Source: Mesorhizobium sp. WSM4311 (lineage in GTDB: Bacteria; Pseudomonadota; Alphaproteobacteria; Rhizobiales; Rhizobiaceae). Taken from it: DNA of 64,000 nt. A program made the translations under genes and the position numbers. Shown here piece after piece: positions 34,509 to 44,074 of the stretch; the first letter of the stretch is position 1; each line of letters starts with the position of its first letter. The stretch is from assembly GCF_002295115.1 (NCBI RefSeq), contig NZ_NSFV01000004.1, forward strand, positions 615,746 through 679,745, written 5' to 3'. The notes beneath the pieces are model-generated. The model was not told where the DNA came from and searched no databases. It saw nothing but the letters and a program-made list of their open reading frames with translations.

Positions 34509-35288
34509 ATGGAAAGACACGGTTCGCTCATGATCGTGTATCTGCGTCGGTTGACCGGAAAGGAACGAAGCGAAAGAACCGATCGGCACCTCGCCCGTTT
34601 CCTGACGTTCATCGCAGGAGCCGCCAACGCTGGCGGCTTCCTGGCGGTTCAGCAGTACACGTCCCACATGTCCGGCATCGTTTCGTCGATGGCGGACCAT
34701 CTGGCACTCGGCGATGTCGGGCTGGCGCTTTCCGGGTTGGGGGCGTTGTTGTCGTTTGTCACAGGCGCGGCCTGTTCGGCAGTCTTGGTCAACTGGGGAC
34801 GGCGGCAAGGCCTACAGGGCGAGTACGCATTCCCGCTTGTCCTGGAAGCGATCCTGTTGATCTGTTTCGGTCTGCTCGGCGGCCATCTTGCGCGTCATGA
34901 AGCGCTGTTTGTGCCAATGACGGTGATGCTGCTTTGTTTCATCATGGGGTTGCAGAACGCTATCATCACCAAGCTATCGGAAGCCAGAATCCGGACGACG
35001 CATGTCACGGGCCTGGTGACGGATATGGGCATCGAACTCGGCAAGCTGCTTTACTGGAACATCTCAGGCAATGACTCGGACAGACTGTTCGTGAAAGCAG
35101 ATCGGAGAAAGCTGAGACTGCTTGCGTCGCTCGTAGCATTGTTCTTTATCGGCGGCGTCATCGGCGCTGTGGGTTTCAAACACATCGGCTTTGCAGCGAC
35201 ATTGTTTCTTGCCGCCATTCTCCTTGTGCTGGCCTCCATGCCAGTCCTGGAGGATGTGTCCATCCGCATGAAGCGGCTCTGGCAGTAG
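34509..35288 (+). CDS. DUF1275 (YoaK-like) membrane protein
   Basis: Predicted inner-membrane protein of about 259 aa with six helices. Seen: FIAGAANAGGFLAVQQYTSHMSG, the family hallmark near residues 34-56, then GLQNAIITKLSEARIRTTHVTG in the second half. Function of the family is not established; many are near regulators and membrane transport genes. ATG 34509 and ATG 34530 are both possible starts; neither has a strong ribosome-binding site. Confidence 0.85.
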   Translation: MERHGSLMIVYLRRLTGKERSERTDRHLARFLTFIAGAANAGGFLAVQQYTSHMSGIVSSMADHLALGDVGLALSGLGALLSFVTGAACSAVLVNWGRRQGLQGEYAFPLVLEAILLICFGLLGGHLARHEALFVPMTVMLLCFIMGLQNAIITKLSEARIRTTHVTGLVTDMGIELGKLLYWNISGNDSDRLFVKADRRKLRLLASLVALFFIGGVIGAVGFKHIGFAATLFLAAILLVLASMPVLEDVSIRMKRLWQ

Positions 35289-35506
35289 CGCGACAGGGCT
35301 TTGCCACATGCCGGATTTGGCGGCACATTCGCGATGGCTGGCGACAAGATTGGTGGCCAACACGGTTCGCCTGTTATGCCGTTGCCACCTCCGAAGCGTT
35401 GCAGCGGCCCGCAGTGTGCCACCTTCGCAACTGGCTGGCGAGAGAAGCAATCGAGAACCCAGTATGACTTGGCGTTCGGCTCATGCTTTGTCAGTGGCGC
35501 CGCACC

Positions 35507-36256
35507 TTAGGCAGCTCGTCGTGGTACATGCCAAGGCCTGAACGCCAGGAGGCCAAGCTCCTGTTCGATCTCCTCAGCTCCGACGGACGGCGGCATCAGC
35601 AGCACTGGCTGGACGAGATCTCGTACCTTGCCTGCCATGACGAGTGCGTTGCGATCCAGAGCGCCGCGGATATCGAGCAGTCTCACATCCGCCCAGATAT
35701 TGGCGAGCTTTACAGCAACGCGATCCGGCATGATGTCGAGGTCGTGACGAGCATGAACGTTACCGATCAGAATACCGGAAGAATTCTTGAGACGCGTCTG
35801 CGCCAAGCCGAAGAATGTCTCGGCGCACAAATGATCTGGGATGCGCCGCCCGGAATATGCGTCCAGAACGATAGCGTCGTAGCGATGACGGCCGGCGCGC
35901 AAAAAATCCCGCCCGTCGGAGATGAAGGAGTGAACTCCACGAGGTAACCCAAAGTATTTTCGGGCGATCTGGAAAGCCTTTGGATTGATGTCGACGATCG
36001 TAACACGCACACCAACCCTATCCAGCATCGTGCCCAGGCTGCCACCGCCACAACCGATCATCAGGACATCGGACACTCGCGCTTGTGCGAGGAGACCAAA
36101 GATGGCGTGTATATAGGGCACGACGCTGACGCCATTCGGATCGCACTCGCTTTGATAGCAGCCACCTTGGCGATAAATGAGCGAACCGGAGTCCTTGGCC
36201 CGCAGAACCTCGATGTTGCCGAAATCGGTATGATATTTCGCAACCCGGATCATCAC
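35507..36256 (-). CDS. Spermidine synthase-like (SAM-fold) protein
   Basis: 249-aa Rossmann-like methyltransferase-fold protein resembling polyamine aminopropyltransferases without their N-terminal extension. Seen: VLMIGCGGGSLGTML (nucleoside binding), VTIVDINPKAFQIARKYF (acidic residue after strand 2), FISDGRDFLR and DAIVLDAYSG, where aminopropyltransferases have the catalytic Asp. Real polyamine activity is uncertain, as many such proteins have unknown roles. It stands alone between + strand units. Confidence 0.75.
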   Translation of the reverse strand: MMIRVAKYHTDFGNIEVLRAKDSGSLIYRQGGCYQSECDPNGVSVVPYIHAIFGLLAQARVSDVLMIGCGGGSLGTMLDRVGVRVTIVDINPKAFQIARKYFGLPRGVHSFISDGRDFLRAGRHRYDAIVLDAYSGRRIPDHLCAETFFGLAQTRLKNSSGILIGNVHARHDLDIMPDRVAVKLANIWADVRLLDIRGALDRNALVMAGKVRDLVQPVLLMPPSVGAEEIEQELGLLAFRPWHVPRRAA

Positions 36257-36542
36257 CTTGTCGTCACAGCCAATTCCTAATCCGCCGCTCGGCTGGGTTT
36301 CCGTTCGTTGGCCCCTTCATGCGGAGCCGAGGGGGGTTCGCCCGTCATTTTGCAGCGGGCTGCTCTTCGCAATTGCAGGGCACCAATCGGCGAGGCTCGG
36401 CGCCTCCCAACTCGTATCTCCCAGTTTTCTACAGCTTCGAGACAGATGCGTCACGCATCATTATTTGAATGCGCCGCATTTTAATATATGCTGCAGCGCT
36501 TAGAGATAATACGTCAAAGCTGATCAAAAAGGGGATGCGACC

Positions 36543-36857
36543 GTGATAACTGCTCCACAGTTGCGTGCCGCGAGGGCGCTCCTTGGCATCGACCAGCGCA
36601 GGCTTGCCGAATTGTCCAGCCTTTCGGTGCCGACAATTCAACGTATGGAAGCCAGTGAGTCGATTATCCGGGGCAATGTAGATTCCCTAATGAAGCTGAT
36701 CGGGGCGCTTGACCTCGCCGGCGTCGAATTGATTTCTGAAGGCGCCTCCAGCCAAATCGGCGGGCGCGGCGTGCGGCTGAAAGCAGATTTTGATCCCGCC
36801 AAAATTATGGGCGGGGTTGATACGGACGCCAAAGTCCCTGTGAGGAGTGTGGCGTGA
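36543..36857 (+). CDS. Mini XRE-family regulator, copy 2, first gene of the hydrogenase-4-like operon
   Basis: 104-aa paralogue of the protein at 34133: MITAPQLRAARALLGIDQRR, LAELSSLSVPTIQRMEAS, DSLMKLIGALDLAGVELISE and GGRGVRL. It starts at GTG 36543 after AAGGGGATG. The stop overlaps the start of the following membrane subunit (GTGA), so regulator and complex are translationally coupled. The upstream 286 bp are AT-rich and should contain the promoter. Confidence 0.85.
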   Translation: MITAPQLRAARALLGIDQRRLAELSSLSVPTIQRMEASESIIRGNVDSLMKLIGALDLAGVELISEGASSQIGGRGVRLKADFDPAKIMGGVDTDAKVPVRSVA

Positions 36858-38875
36858 TTTCGGGGGCTGCAGTCCTCCTGTGGGGCGTTGCCGCGCTCCT
36901 GGGAACTGCGGTGCTTGCGATTGCGTCAAGCCACGGATCGGGCTCGGGAACACGCCTGATCTACAGCCTGACGCTAGGCATATCGGCGGCCGTGCTCCTG
37001 GTTCTCGCGAGCCGTGTCGCCGATGATCCCGTAACCCCGTCGACTGCCGAGCTGCCGCTTGGGCTGCCATGGATTGGCGCCCATTTCCGTCTGGATGCGC
37101 TCTCGACCTTTTTCCTCGTCGTCGTCAATTTTGGCGGCGGCATGGCCAGTCTTTACGGCCTCGGCTACGGCAGGCATGAGTCTGCGCCGCATCGGGTGCT
37201 GCCGTTCTTCCCTGCCTTCCTCGCCGGGATGAATCTGGTCGTCCTGGCGGACGACGCCTTCACTTTCCTGCTTTCCTGGGAATTCATGTCGCTCGCTTCC
37301 TGGGCGCTCGTCATGGCGCACCATCGCGAGCAGGACAATGCGAGAGCGGGCTACATCTATCTCGTGATGGCGAGCTTCGGCACGCTCGCGCTGCTGCTTG
37401 CGTTCGGCCTGCTGGCCGGCCCGAGCGGAAACTACACGTTCGAAGCGATGCGTGCCGCCGCTTCCGCCCCGCTCGTCGCTGCTTTCGTTCTGGCTCTGAT
37501 GCTGCTGGGCGCCGGCTCCAAGGCTGGCCTGGTACCGCTGCACATATGGCTGCCACTCGCACACCCGGCCGCGCCAAGCCACGTCTCGGCTCTGATGAGC
37601 GGCGTCATGACCAAGGTCGCCATCTACGGCTTCATACGCGTCATTTTCGACCTGCTCGGTGAGCCGGCATGGTGGTCGGGCGTTGTGGTGCTTTTCCTGG
37701 GCGGCCTGACGGCGGTTCTCGGCATTCTTTACGCCTTGATGGAAAAGGACCTGAAGCGGCTTCTTGCCTATAGCACCATCGAAAACGTCGGCGTCATTTT
37801 CGTCAGCCTTGGCCTTGCTCTGGCCTTCAAGGCGAACGCCATGCCATCGGCCGCGGCGCTGGCGCTCACCGCCGCGCTGTTTCACGTCCTCAACCATTCC
37901 TTTTTCAAGAGCCTGCTGTTTTTCGGCGCGGGCGCCGTACTGACGGCAACCGGAGAGCGGGACATGGAGAAACTGGGCGGTCTCATCCACCGTATGCCGT
38001 TGACCAGTTTTGCCTTTCTCGTCGGCTGCGTGGCGATCTCGGCGCTTCCGCCCTTCAACGGCTTCGTCTCCGAATGGCTGGCCTTCCAAGCCGTCCTGCA
38101 GAGCCCAGATCTGCCGCAATGGGGCCTGAAGGTCATGGTGCCCGCCGTTGGCGGTTTACTGGCGCTCTCGGCGGCCTTGGCGGCTGCCTGCTTCGTGAAA
38201 GCGTTCGGGATTACATTCCTCGGCCGGCCACGCTCGGCCGCGGTGGAACTGGCGCACGAGGTCGACCGCTATTCGCTAGCGGCAATGTTCACCCTGGCGG
38301 CTCTTTGTCTCCTGGCTGGCATTGTGCCGGGTCTCGTCATCGACGGTCTCTCAGCGGTGACACTTCCGCTGCTTGGCAGCCGGATGCCTGTGCAGATGGC
38401 TGAGCCATGGCTGTCGATCGTGCCAATCGCAGCGAGCCGCAGTTCTTACAATGGCCTGCTGGTGTTCCTGTTCATTGCTGTCTCCGGATCGTTCGCGGCA
38501 TTCGTCATTCACCGCTTCGCCTCACATGCGCTCCGCCGCGGCCCGGCCTGGGGTTGCGGCTTCCCGGACGTAACACCCGCCGCGCAGTATACATCGATAA
38601 GCTTTGCACAGCCCATTCGACGCGTCTTCGGCGCGTTCGCATTCCGCGCGCGGGAAAAAGTCGAAGTGCCGGCGCCTGGCGAAACTGGCCCGGCTCGTTT
38701 GACGGTCGAAATCCACGATGTGATCTGGGAAACGTTTTACCTGCCTATCGGCAGGGCTATCGACTTTGCGACCGACCACCTGAACCATCTGCAGTTCCTG
38801 ACGATCAGGCGCTACCTGACTCTTGTATTTCTCTTTCTCATTGTCCTGCTTTTGGTACTCGCACTATGGCCCTGA
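36854..38875 (+). CDS. Hydrogenase-4-type membrane subunit HyfB-like (antiporter/NuoL-M family)
   Basis: 673-aa multi-pass proton/cation-antiporter-like subunit related to HyfB, HycC and NuoL/M. Seen: FLLSWEFMSLASWALV, the LVPLHIWLPLAHPAAPSHVSAL antiporter segment near residues 225-245 (shown split from its loop), ERDMEKLGGL and LPPFNGFVSEWL. Over a dozen hydrophobic helices, with a C-terminal extension. GTG start coupled to the XRE gene. Expected to move ions across the inner membrane, driven by electron transfer in the peripheral arm. Confidence 0.9.
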   Translation: MISGAAVLLWGVAALLGTAVLAIASSHGSGSGTRLIYSLTLGISAAVLLVLASRVADDPVTPSTAELPLGLPWIGAHFRLDALSTFFLVVVNFGGGMASLYGLGYGRHESAPHRVLPFFPAFLAGMNLVVLADDAFTFLLSWEFMSLASWALVMAHHREQDNARAGYIYLVMASFGTLALLLAFGLLAGPSGNYTFEAMRAAASAPLVAAFVLALMLLGAGSKAGLVPLHIWLPLAHPAAPSHVSALMSGVMTKVAIYGFIRVIFDLLGEPAWWSGVVVLFLGGLTAVLGILYALMEKDLKRLLAYSTIENVGVIFVSLGLALAFKANAMPSAAALALTAALFHVLNHSFFKSLLFFGAGAVLTATGERDMEKLGGLIHRMPLTSFAFLVGCVAISALPPFNGFVSEWLAFQAVLQSPDLPQWGLKVMVPAVGGLLALSAALAAACFVKAFGITFLGRPRSAAVELAHEVDRYSLAAMFTLAALCLLAGIVPGLVIDGLSAVTLPLLGSRMPVQMAEPWLSIVPIAASRSSYNGLLVFLFIAVSGSFAAFVIHRFASHALRRGPAWGCGFPDVTPAAQYTSISFAQPIRRVFGAFAFRAREKVEVPAPGETGPARLTVEIHDVIWETFYLPIGRAIDFATDHLNHLQFLTIRRYLTLVFLFLIVLLLVLALWP

Positions 38876-39822
38876 TCCTTGAGTTGGCCGTTCAGGGCGC
38901 ACAGATGATGCTGGTGCTTTTGCTGGCGCCACTCCTGACCGGGTTCGTGCGCAAGGTGAAGGCACGACTCTTGCGCCGCCAAGGTCCATCCCTGATCCAA
39001 CCCTATCGCGATCTCCTGCGGCTAATGCGAAAGGAAGTCGTTCTGGCGGACAACGCATCCTGGCTGTTTCGCGTGACACCTTATCTGATCTTTGCCGCCA
39101 CCTGGGTCGCGGCCGCGCTTATCCCAACATTCGCAACCGGGCTCACTTTCAGTTGGACCGCGGATCTCATAGCTATTGTCGCGCTGCTGGGAAGCGCCCG
39201 ATTCTTCCTGGCGCTCGCAGGGATGGATGTCGGCACGAGCTTCGGCGGCATAGGCTCAAGCCGCGAGGTGATGATCGCTTCGCTGGCCGAGCCCGCCATG
39301 CTGCTCATTGTGTTCAGCCTGGCGCTGGTCGCCGGAGCGACACAGTTGTCCACGGTCGCCGCCTTCATGGGCTCGCCGCAGGTCGGCCTGCGGGTATCGC
39401 TCGGAATGTCGCTCATCGCTCTCGTGATGGTGGCGGTCGCCGAAAACGCCCGCATACCAGTGGACAATCCATCGACCCATCTGGAGCTCACCATGGTCCA
39501 CGAGGCGATGATCTTGGAATATTCCGGTCGTCATCTGGCGATGATCGAGTTCGCAGCCTTCCTCAAACTCCTGCTTTATGTGTCGCTGATTTCCTGTGTC
39601 TTCCTCCCCTGGGGGCTGGCTGGTGTCGAGGCTGGGCCGAAATCATTTGCTCTGGGTGCCGTGGCCTATCTTGGCAAACTTGCCTTGTGCGGCATTCTCC
39701 TCGCCGTGTTTGAGACTGCGATCGCCAAGATGCGCGTTTTCCGCGTCCCGGATTTTTTGGGCGCAGCACTCATGCTGGCGTTGCTCGGCACGCTCTTGCT
39801 GTTCGTCTCACGGAGCCTCTGA
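38866..39822 (+). CDS. HyfC/NuoH-like membrane subunit
   Basis: 318-aa membrane subunit of the NuoH/HyfC/HycD type that connects the peripheral arm to the antiporter modules. Seen: RRQGPSLIQPYRDLLRLMRKE near residues 36-57 in two overlapping parts, ENARIPVDNPSTHLELTMVHEAM near 190-212 (the conserved NuoH acidic loop), and VFRVPDFLG. Overlaps HyfB-like by 10 bp and abuts the next gene. About eight helices. Confidence 0.92.
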   Translation: MALILELAVQGAQMMLVLLLAPLLTGFVRKVKARLLRRQGPSLIQPYRDLLRLMRKEVVLADNASWLFRVTPYLIFAATWVAAALIPTFATGLTFSWTADLIAIVALLGSARFFLALAGMDVGTSFGGIGSSREVMIASLAEPAMLLIVFSLALVAGATQLSTVAAFMGSPQVGLRVSLGMSLIALVMVAVAENARIPVDNPSTHLELTMVHEAMILEYSGRHLAMIEFAAFLKLLLYVSLISCVFLPWGLAGVEAGPKSFALGAVAYLGKLALCGILLAVFETAIAKMRVFRVPDFLGAALMLALLGTLLLFVSRSL

Positions 39823-40484
39823 TGAACGGCCTCACCTTCGACATCGCTCATCTGCTCGCCGGCGGCCTGGTGCTGGTCAGCTTCATGATGCTGTACCAGG
39901 ATCGCCTCTTCGCCCTGATCAACGTTTTTGCACTTCATGCAATCGTGCTCGCCCTGTCCGTGGCCTGGCAGGCCTACATCCAGGACGCCCATCACCTCTA
40001 TGTCACGGCGGCGATCGCCCTCATCTTCAAGGCGATCATCATTCCTGTTGGCCTGCACCGCATCATCCAGCGGCTCGGCATCCATCGCGACATCGAGACC
40101 GCCGTCGGGATCGGTCCAACCATGCTTGCCGGAATAGGTCTGGTGACCCTGTCCATGGTGCTGATGCTGCGGGTCACTCCCGACGCCGATCCCCTCGCCC
40201 GCGAGGATCTTGCCTTTGCGCTGTCCATCATACTGCTTGGACTCCTGGTGATGGTCACCCGCCGGAACGCCGTCAGCCAGGTTGTCGGATTCATGTCGCT
40301 CGAGAATGGCCTAGTGCTGGCCGCCACGGGCGCCAAGGGCATGCCGCTGGTTGTCGAGATCAGTGTCGCCTTCTCGATTCTGATCGCCTTCATTGTCATC
40401 GGCGTCTTCCTGTTTCGCATACGCGAGAGATTCGACTCGGTCGATGTCGGCGCGCTCGACGACTACAGGGGGGAACATCGTTGA
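39822..40484 (+). CDS. HyfE-like membrane subunit
   Basis: 220-aa hydrophobic subunit related to HyfE, with its C-terminal half resembling NuoK (QVVGFMSLENGLVLAATG near residues 150-167). About six helices. It overlaps the end of HyfC-like by one base and the start of HyfF-like by 4 bp (TTGA). Found in hydrogenase-4 and related Ehr complexes. Confidence 0.88.
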   Translation: MNGLTFDIAHLLAGGLVLVSFMMLYQDRLFALINVFALHAIVLALSVAWQAYIQDAHHLYVTAAIALIFKAIIIPVGLHRIIQRLGIHRDIETAVGIGPTMLAGIGLVTLSMVLMLRVTPDADPLAREDLAFALSIILLGLLVMVTRRNAVSQVVGFMSLENGLVLAATGAKGMPLVVEISVAFSILIAFIVIGVFLFRIRERFDSVDVGALDDYRGEHR

Positions 40485-41932
40485 CCGCGTTTTCCCTCGA
40501 TGCGGTGGCCGCCATCTTGCTGATACCGGTCGGCGCGGCCGCACTCCTGGCGACCCTGCCGAACTATCGGATAACGGCTGGCCTCAATGTCGCCGCGAGC
40601 TTGCTGACCTTGCTCGCTGCGGTGTCGCTTCTCGTCACGGATCGGCCGCAGCCCGGTCAGTATTTGCTCGTCGACGATCTCAATATCGTTTTCATCGTGC
40701 TCAACACGTTCGTCGGCTTCACGACCAGTGTGTTCAGCGCCTCCTACATTGCGCACGAACTGGATACCGGACGGCTGACGGCGACGAATTTGCGATTTTA
40801 TCACGCAATGTACCAGATCATGATGTTCGGCATGAATCTGGCGTTCGTGTCGAACAATATCGGCTTAATGTGGGTGGCGGTGGAACTTGCCACGCTGACT
40901 ACCGTGCTGATGGTCGGCATCTATCGCACGCATGAGGCGCTGGAGGCGGCTTGGAAGTATTTCATACTCGGCAGTGTCGGCATTGCGCTTGCCCTCTTCG
41001 GCACCATCCTCGTCTACATGGCCGCGCAGCCGATTGTTGGCGAAGGCACGAATGCCATGGTCTGGACAGTGCTTATCGAGCACGCAGCGCGCTTCGACCC
41101 GGCGCTGCTGAACGTCGCCTTCGTCTTCCTGCTGCTCGGCTATGGGACGAAGGTTGGTCTTGCGCCTTTGCATGCCTGGCTGCCCGACGCCCACGCGGAA
41201 GGCCCGACGCCGATTTCGGCGGTGTTGTCAGGACTGCTCCTCAACGTCGCGCTCTATGCGGTACTGCGCTTCAAGCTGCTGCTCGCGGCTAGCCCGGACG
41301 CGATCGCGCCTGGACCACTGATGATCACGATGGGGCTCACCTCCCTCATCTTCGCGGCCTTCATGCTCTACCGCCGCCGCGACATCAAACGTCTGTTCGC
41401 GTACTCCTCCATCGAGCACATGGGCATCATCGTGTTCGCTTTCGGCATGGGTGGCCCGCTCGCCAATTTTGCCGGACTGCTGCACATGGTCATGCACAGC
41501 CTGACCAAGTCGGCGATCTTTTTCACGGTCGGCCACATCGCCCAGATCAAGGGGACACAGAACATCGCCGAGATCCGGGGGCTTACGGAAACGCATCCGG
41601 GGCTTGGCTGGGCGCTCGTCATCGGCGTCGTTGCCATTGCCGGCCTCCCTCCGCTCGGCATCTTCATGAGCGAGTTCCTGGTCGTGAGTTCGACATTTGC
41701 AAGGCACCCCCTTTTGGCGATGCCGTTGGTATTCGGGATTCTGCTCGCTTTCGGCGCCCTGCTGCTTCGGTTGACCGGCGTCGCTTTCGGCGAACCGCGA
41801 GGCAGCACCGCGCCCGCCGAGGCGTCCTACGTTCCGATGTATTCCCACCTGACGCTTGTGTTTGCCGCCGGCATCTATCTGCCACCACCGCTGGTCATAT
41901 GGTTCCAGCATGTCGCCAACCTTCTAGGATGA
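40481..41932 (+). CDS. HyfF-like antiporter subunit
   Basis: 483-aa NuoN/HyfF-type antiporter subunit. I start at TTG 40481, which overlaps the HyfE-like stop and has AGGGGGGAA 7 bp upstream; no ATG or GTG fits as well. Seen: WVAVELATLTTVLMVGIY, APLHAWLPDAHAEGPTPISA, RRRDIKRLFAYSSIEHMG and LPPLGIFMSEFL, the usual family segments. Second of two antiporter-type subunits; a HyfD-like third is missing. Confidence 0.9.
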   Translation: MTAFSLDAVAAILLIPVGAAALLATLPNYRITAGLNVAASLLTLLAAVSLLVTDRPQPGQYLLVDDLNIVFIVLNTFVGFTTSVFSASYIAHELDTGRLTATNLRFYHAMYQIMMFGMNLAFVSNNIGLMWVAVELATLTTVLMVGIYRTHEALEAAWKYFILGSVGIALALFGTILVYMAAQPIVGEGTNAMVWTVLIEHAARFDPALLNVAFVFLLLGYGTKVGLAPLHAWLPDAHAEGPTPISAVLSGLLLNVALYAVLRFKLLLAASPDAIAPGPLMITMGLTSLIFAAFMLYRRRDIKRLFAYSSIEHMGIIVFAFGMGGPLANFAGLLHMVMHSLTKSAIFFTVGHIAQIKGTQNIAEIRGLTETHPGLGWALVIGVVAIAGLPPLGIFMSEFLVVSSTFARHPLLAMPLVFGILLAFGALLLRLTGVAFGEPRGSTAPAEASYVPMYSHLTLVFAAGIYLPPPLVIWFQHVANLLG

Positions 41933-41951
41933 AGCGGATGGGAGAAATGAC

Positions 41952-43469
41952 ATGCCCGCACTGACCGACCTCATCCTTGCTGGCAAGGGTGTCGACAACC
42001 ATTTCCCGTGGTCGCGCGCAGTGGTGACTTCGAAAAGATGGAGCTTTGCCGTCGAGCAACTGGCTGAGGGTCACTTGAGCTTGCTCGGTCTTTGGGGCGA
42101 ACCAGGCACCGTCCACATGGCGCTACTCGACGAGGCTGTCGGGAACATCGGCGTTGTCAGCCTGCTATGTCCGGATGGACGCTACCCATCGGTCGGCCTG
42201 CTGCATCCGCCCGCATTGCGCCTTGAACGTGCGGCCGCGGACCTGTTCGGGCTCTTGCCACAAGGCGCGCCCGATACGCGACGGTGGCTTGATCATGGCT
42301 ACTGGGGCATCAGCTTTCCGTTGAGTGCCCACGTCCGGACCTCCGTTGCGACGGCGCCCCCCTACCAATTCCTGCCTGCCGAGGGGGAAAGCCTGCATCA
42401 GATCCCAGTCGGGCCCGTGCATGCCGGCATCATCGAGCCAGGGCATTTTCGATTTACAGCCAGCGGCGAAACGGTCGTCCGGCTGGAGGAACGCCTAGGG
42501 TATACGCACAAGGGCATAGAAGGCTTGATGGCGGGGTCCGATATCGACCATGCTGCCAAGCTGGCGGGCAGAACCTCTGGCGACAGTACCGTGGCATACT
42601 CCCTTGCTTTTTCCCGCGCGGTCGAAGCGGCCCTTGGTATCGAGGTTCCTGCGCGCGCGGTCTGGCTGCGAGCGCTCATGGCCGAGTTGGAGCGTCTGGC
42701 CAACCATCTGGGCGACATCGGCGCCATCTGCAACGACGCCGCCTTCGCACTCATGCATGCCCACTGCGGCGTCCTGCGCGAGCGCGTATTGCGGGCAAGC
42801 GATGCTGCCTTCGGCCATCGTTTGATGCGCGACCGCGTCGTGCCTGGAGGAGTGGCGACCTACCTGAACGACGAGGGGACGACAGCGATCTGGTCTCTGA
42901 TCGCAGAGATCAGGCAGCGGTTTCCGGCGCTTGTAGAACTCTACGACAACACCGCGTCGCTACAGGATCGGACAGTCGCAACTGGGCGGCTGAAGGTGGA
43001 ACTCGCTCGACAATATCGTGCCGGAGGGTATGTCGGCCGGGCCTCCGGTCGGGACTTTGATGCGCGACGCAGTCTGGCCTATCCTCCCTATGACGCGCTC
43101 AACTTCAATGTGCCTCTCCTCCAGGAAGGCGACGTGAACGCCCGTGTCTGGATTCGCATTCACGAGGTCGAGCAGAGCTTGTCCCTGGTCGAGCAAATCC
43201 TGCGACAGCTGCCGGGTGGACCGATCCGCGTCGACTTGGCACAGACAGGCGGCCCGCATGAAGGCATGGCGCTCGTCGAGGGTTTCCGGGGCGACATTCT
43301 TGCCTGGCTGCGCATTGGTAAAAGCGGCCTGATCGAGCGCTGTCACCTGCGTGATCCGTCATGGTTTCAATGGCCGCTGCTGGAAGCGGCCATTGAAGGC
43401 AACATCGTCGCCGACTTCCCACTATGCAACAAATCGTTCAACTGCTCGTATTCAGGACACGACCTCTAA
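41952..43469 (+). CDS. HyfG/NuoCD-like large subunit lacking NiFe cysteine ligands
   Basis: 505-aa fusion of a NuoC-like N-terminal part (about 1-150, LRLERAAADLFGL) and a NuoD/hydrogenase-large-subunit part (about 160-505). Seen: GPVHAGIIEPGHFRF and RLEERLGYTHKGIE, typical of the family. The first NiFe ligand motif RxCGxC is RTSGDS here, so both Cys are Ser. The C-terminal motif DPCxxC is replaced by PLCNKSFNCSYSGHDL, without a C-x-x-C pair. The active-site metal therefore cannot be bound as in hydrogenases. This matches energy-converting hydrogenase-related (Ehr) complexes, whose reaction is not established. Confidence 0.9.
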   Translation: MPALTDLILAGKGVDNHFPWSRAVVTSKRWSFAVEQLAEGHLSLLGLWGEPGTVHMALLDEAVGNIGVVSLLCPDGRYPSVGLLHPPALRLERAAADLFGLLPQGAPDTRRWLDHGYWGISFPLSAHVRTSVATAPPYQFLPAEGESLHQIPVGPVHAGIIEPGHFRFTASGETVVRLEERLGYTHKGIEGLMAGSDIDHAAKLAGRTSGDSTVAYSLAFSRAVEAALGIEVPARAVWLRALMAELERLANHLGDIGAICNDAAFALMHAHCGVLRERVLRASDAAFGHRLMRDRVVPGGVATYLNDEGTTAIWSLIAEIRQRFPALVELYDNTASLQDRTVATGRLKVELARQYRAGGYVGRASGRDFDARRSLAYPPYDALNFNVPLLQEGDVNARVWIRIHEVEQSLSLVEQILRQLPGGPIRVDLAQTGGPHEGMALVEGFRGDILAWLRIGKSGLIERCHLRDPSWFQWPLLEAAIEGNIVADFPLCNKSFNCSYSGHDL

Positions 43470-43488
43470 GGGTCCAAGGCAAGCCATC

Positions 43489-44028
43489 ATGCGCAAGCTC
43501 CTCTTCGAAAGCCTGATACGCCCGCCGCTGACCGAGCGTCCGCCGCGAGTGAGCGACGCGGCGGTTGACGAGCTCGCACGCGCCCTCAATGGGGTTGCTC
43601 ATAGAAGATTGGGGCGAAGTCTGTCGATCCGGGCAGTCGATGCCGGTTCCTGCAACGGTTGCGAACTCGAGATGCACGCGCTCAACAACGCTTTCTACGA
43701 TATCGAGCGTTTTGGGATCCGGTTCGTCGCATCGCCGCGCCATGCCGATGTCCTGCTTGTCACTGGGCCGGCGACCAGAAACATGCGTGAGGCATTGAAG
43801 CGGACCTACGACGCAACTCCCAACCCCAAATGGGTGGTCGCGCTCGGCGATTGCGCCCAGAATGGCGGCTGTTTCGCCGGCAGTTACGCCGTGGTGCGCG
43901 GCGTGTCGGAGGTGTTGCCTGTCGATCTGCACATTCCAGGCTGCCCGCCACCGCCCATCGAAATTCTGAAAGGCCTGCTCGCCTTGCTTGAGGGAGCGAA
44001 TTCAAAGGCCGGTGTTGCCCGAAATTGA
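43489..44028 (+). CDS. HyfI/NuoB-like small iron-sulfur subunit
   Basis: 179-aa subunit homologous to NuoB and HyfI. It keeps the N2-type [4Fe-4S] ligands: AGSCNGCELE near residues 53-62, GDCAQNGGC and HIPGCPPPP. It should pass electrons between an unknown donor/acceptor at the large subunit and the membrane arm. Last gene of the operon. No polyferredoxin (HyfA/HyfH-type) gene follows, so the external electron partner is unknown. Confidence 0.92.
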   Translation: MRKLLFESLIRPPLTERPPRVSDAAVDELARALNGVAHRRLGRSLSIRAVDAGSCNGCELEMHALNNAFYDIERFGIRFVASPRHADVLLVTGPATRNMREALKRTYDATPNPKWVVALGDCAQNGGCFAGSYAVVRGVSEVLPVDLHIPGCPPPPIEILKGLLALLEGANSKAGVARN

Positions 44029-44038
44029 CTATCGATGT

Positions 44039-44074
44039 GGAGGGCTTTTCCGCCACTAGGTAGCAAAAGCCTCC
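44039..44074 (+). terminator. Hairpin after the hydrogenase-4-like operon
   Basis: GGAGGGCTTTT ... AAAAGCCTCC with a 15-nt loop and one bulged G, starting 11 bp after the HyfI-like stop. T bases occur only inside the stem, so termination strength is uncertain, but the location fits an operon end. Confidence 0.45.

Noticed and set aside
35507..36256. Naming the SAM-fold gene speE
   Set aside because: The N-terminal domain is absent and substrate-binding residues cannot be confirmed; many relatives have unknown functions.
41952..43469. Calling the large subunit a functional NiFe hydrogenase
   Set aside because: Both cysteine pairs that hold the NiFe site are missing and no maturation gene is present.
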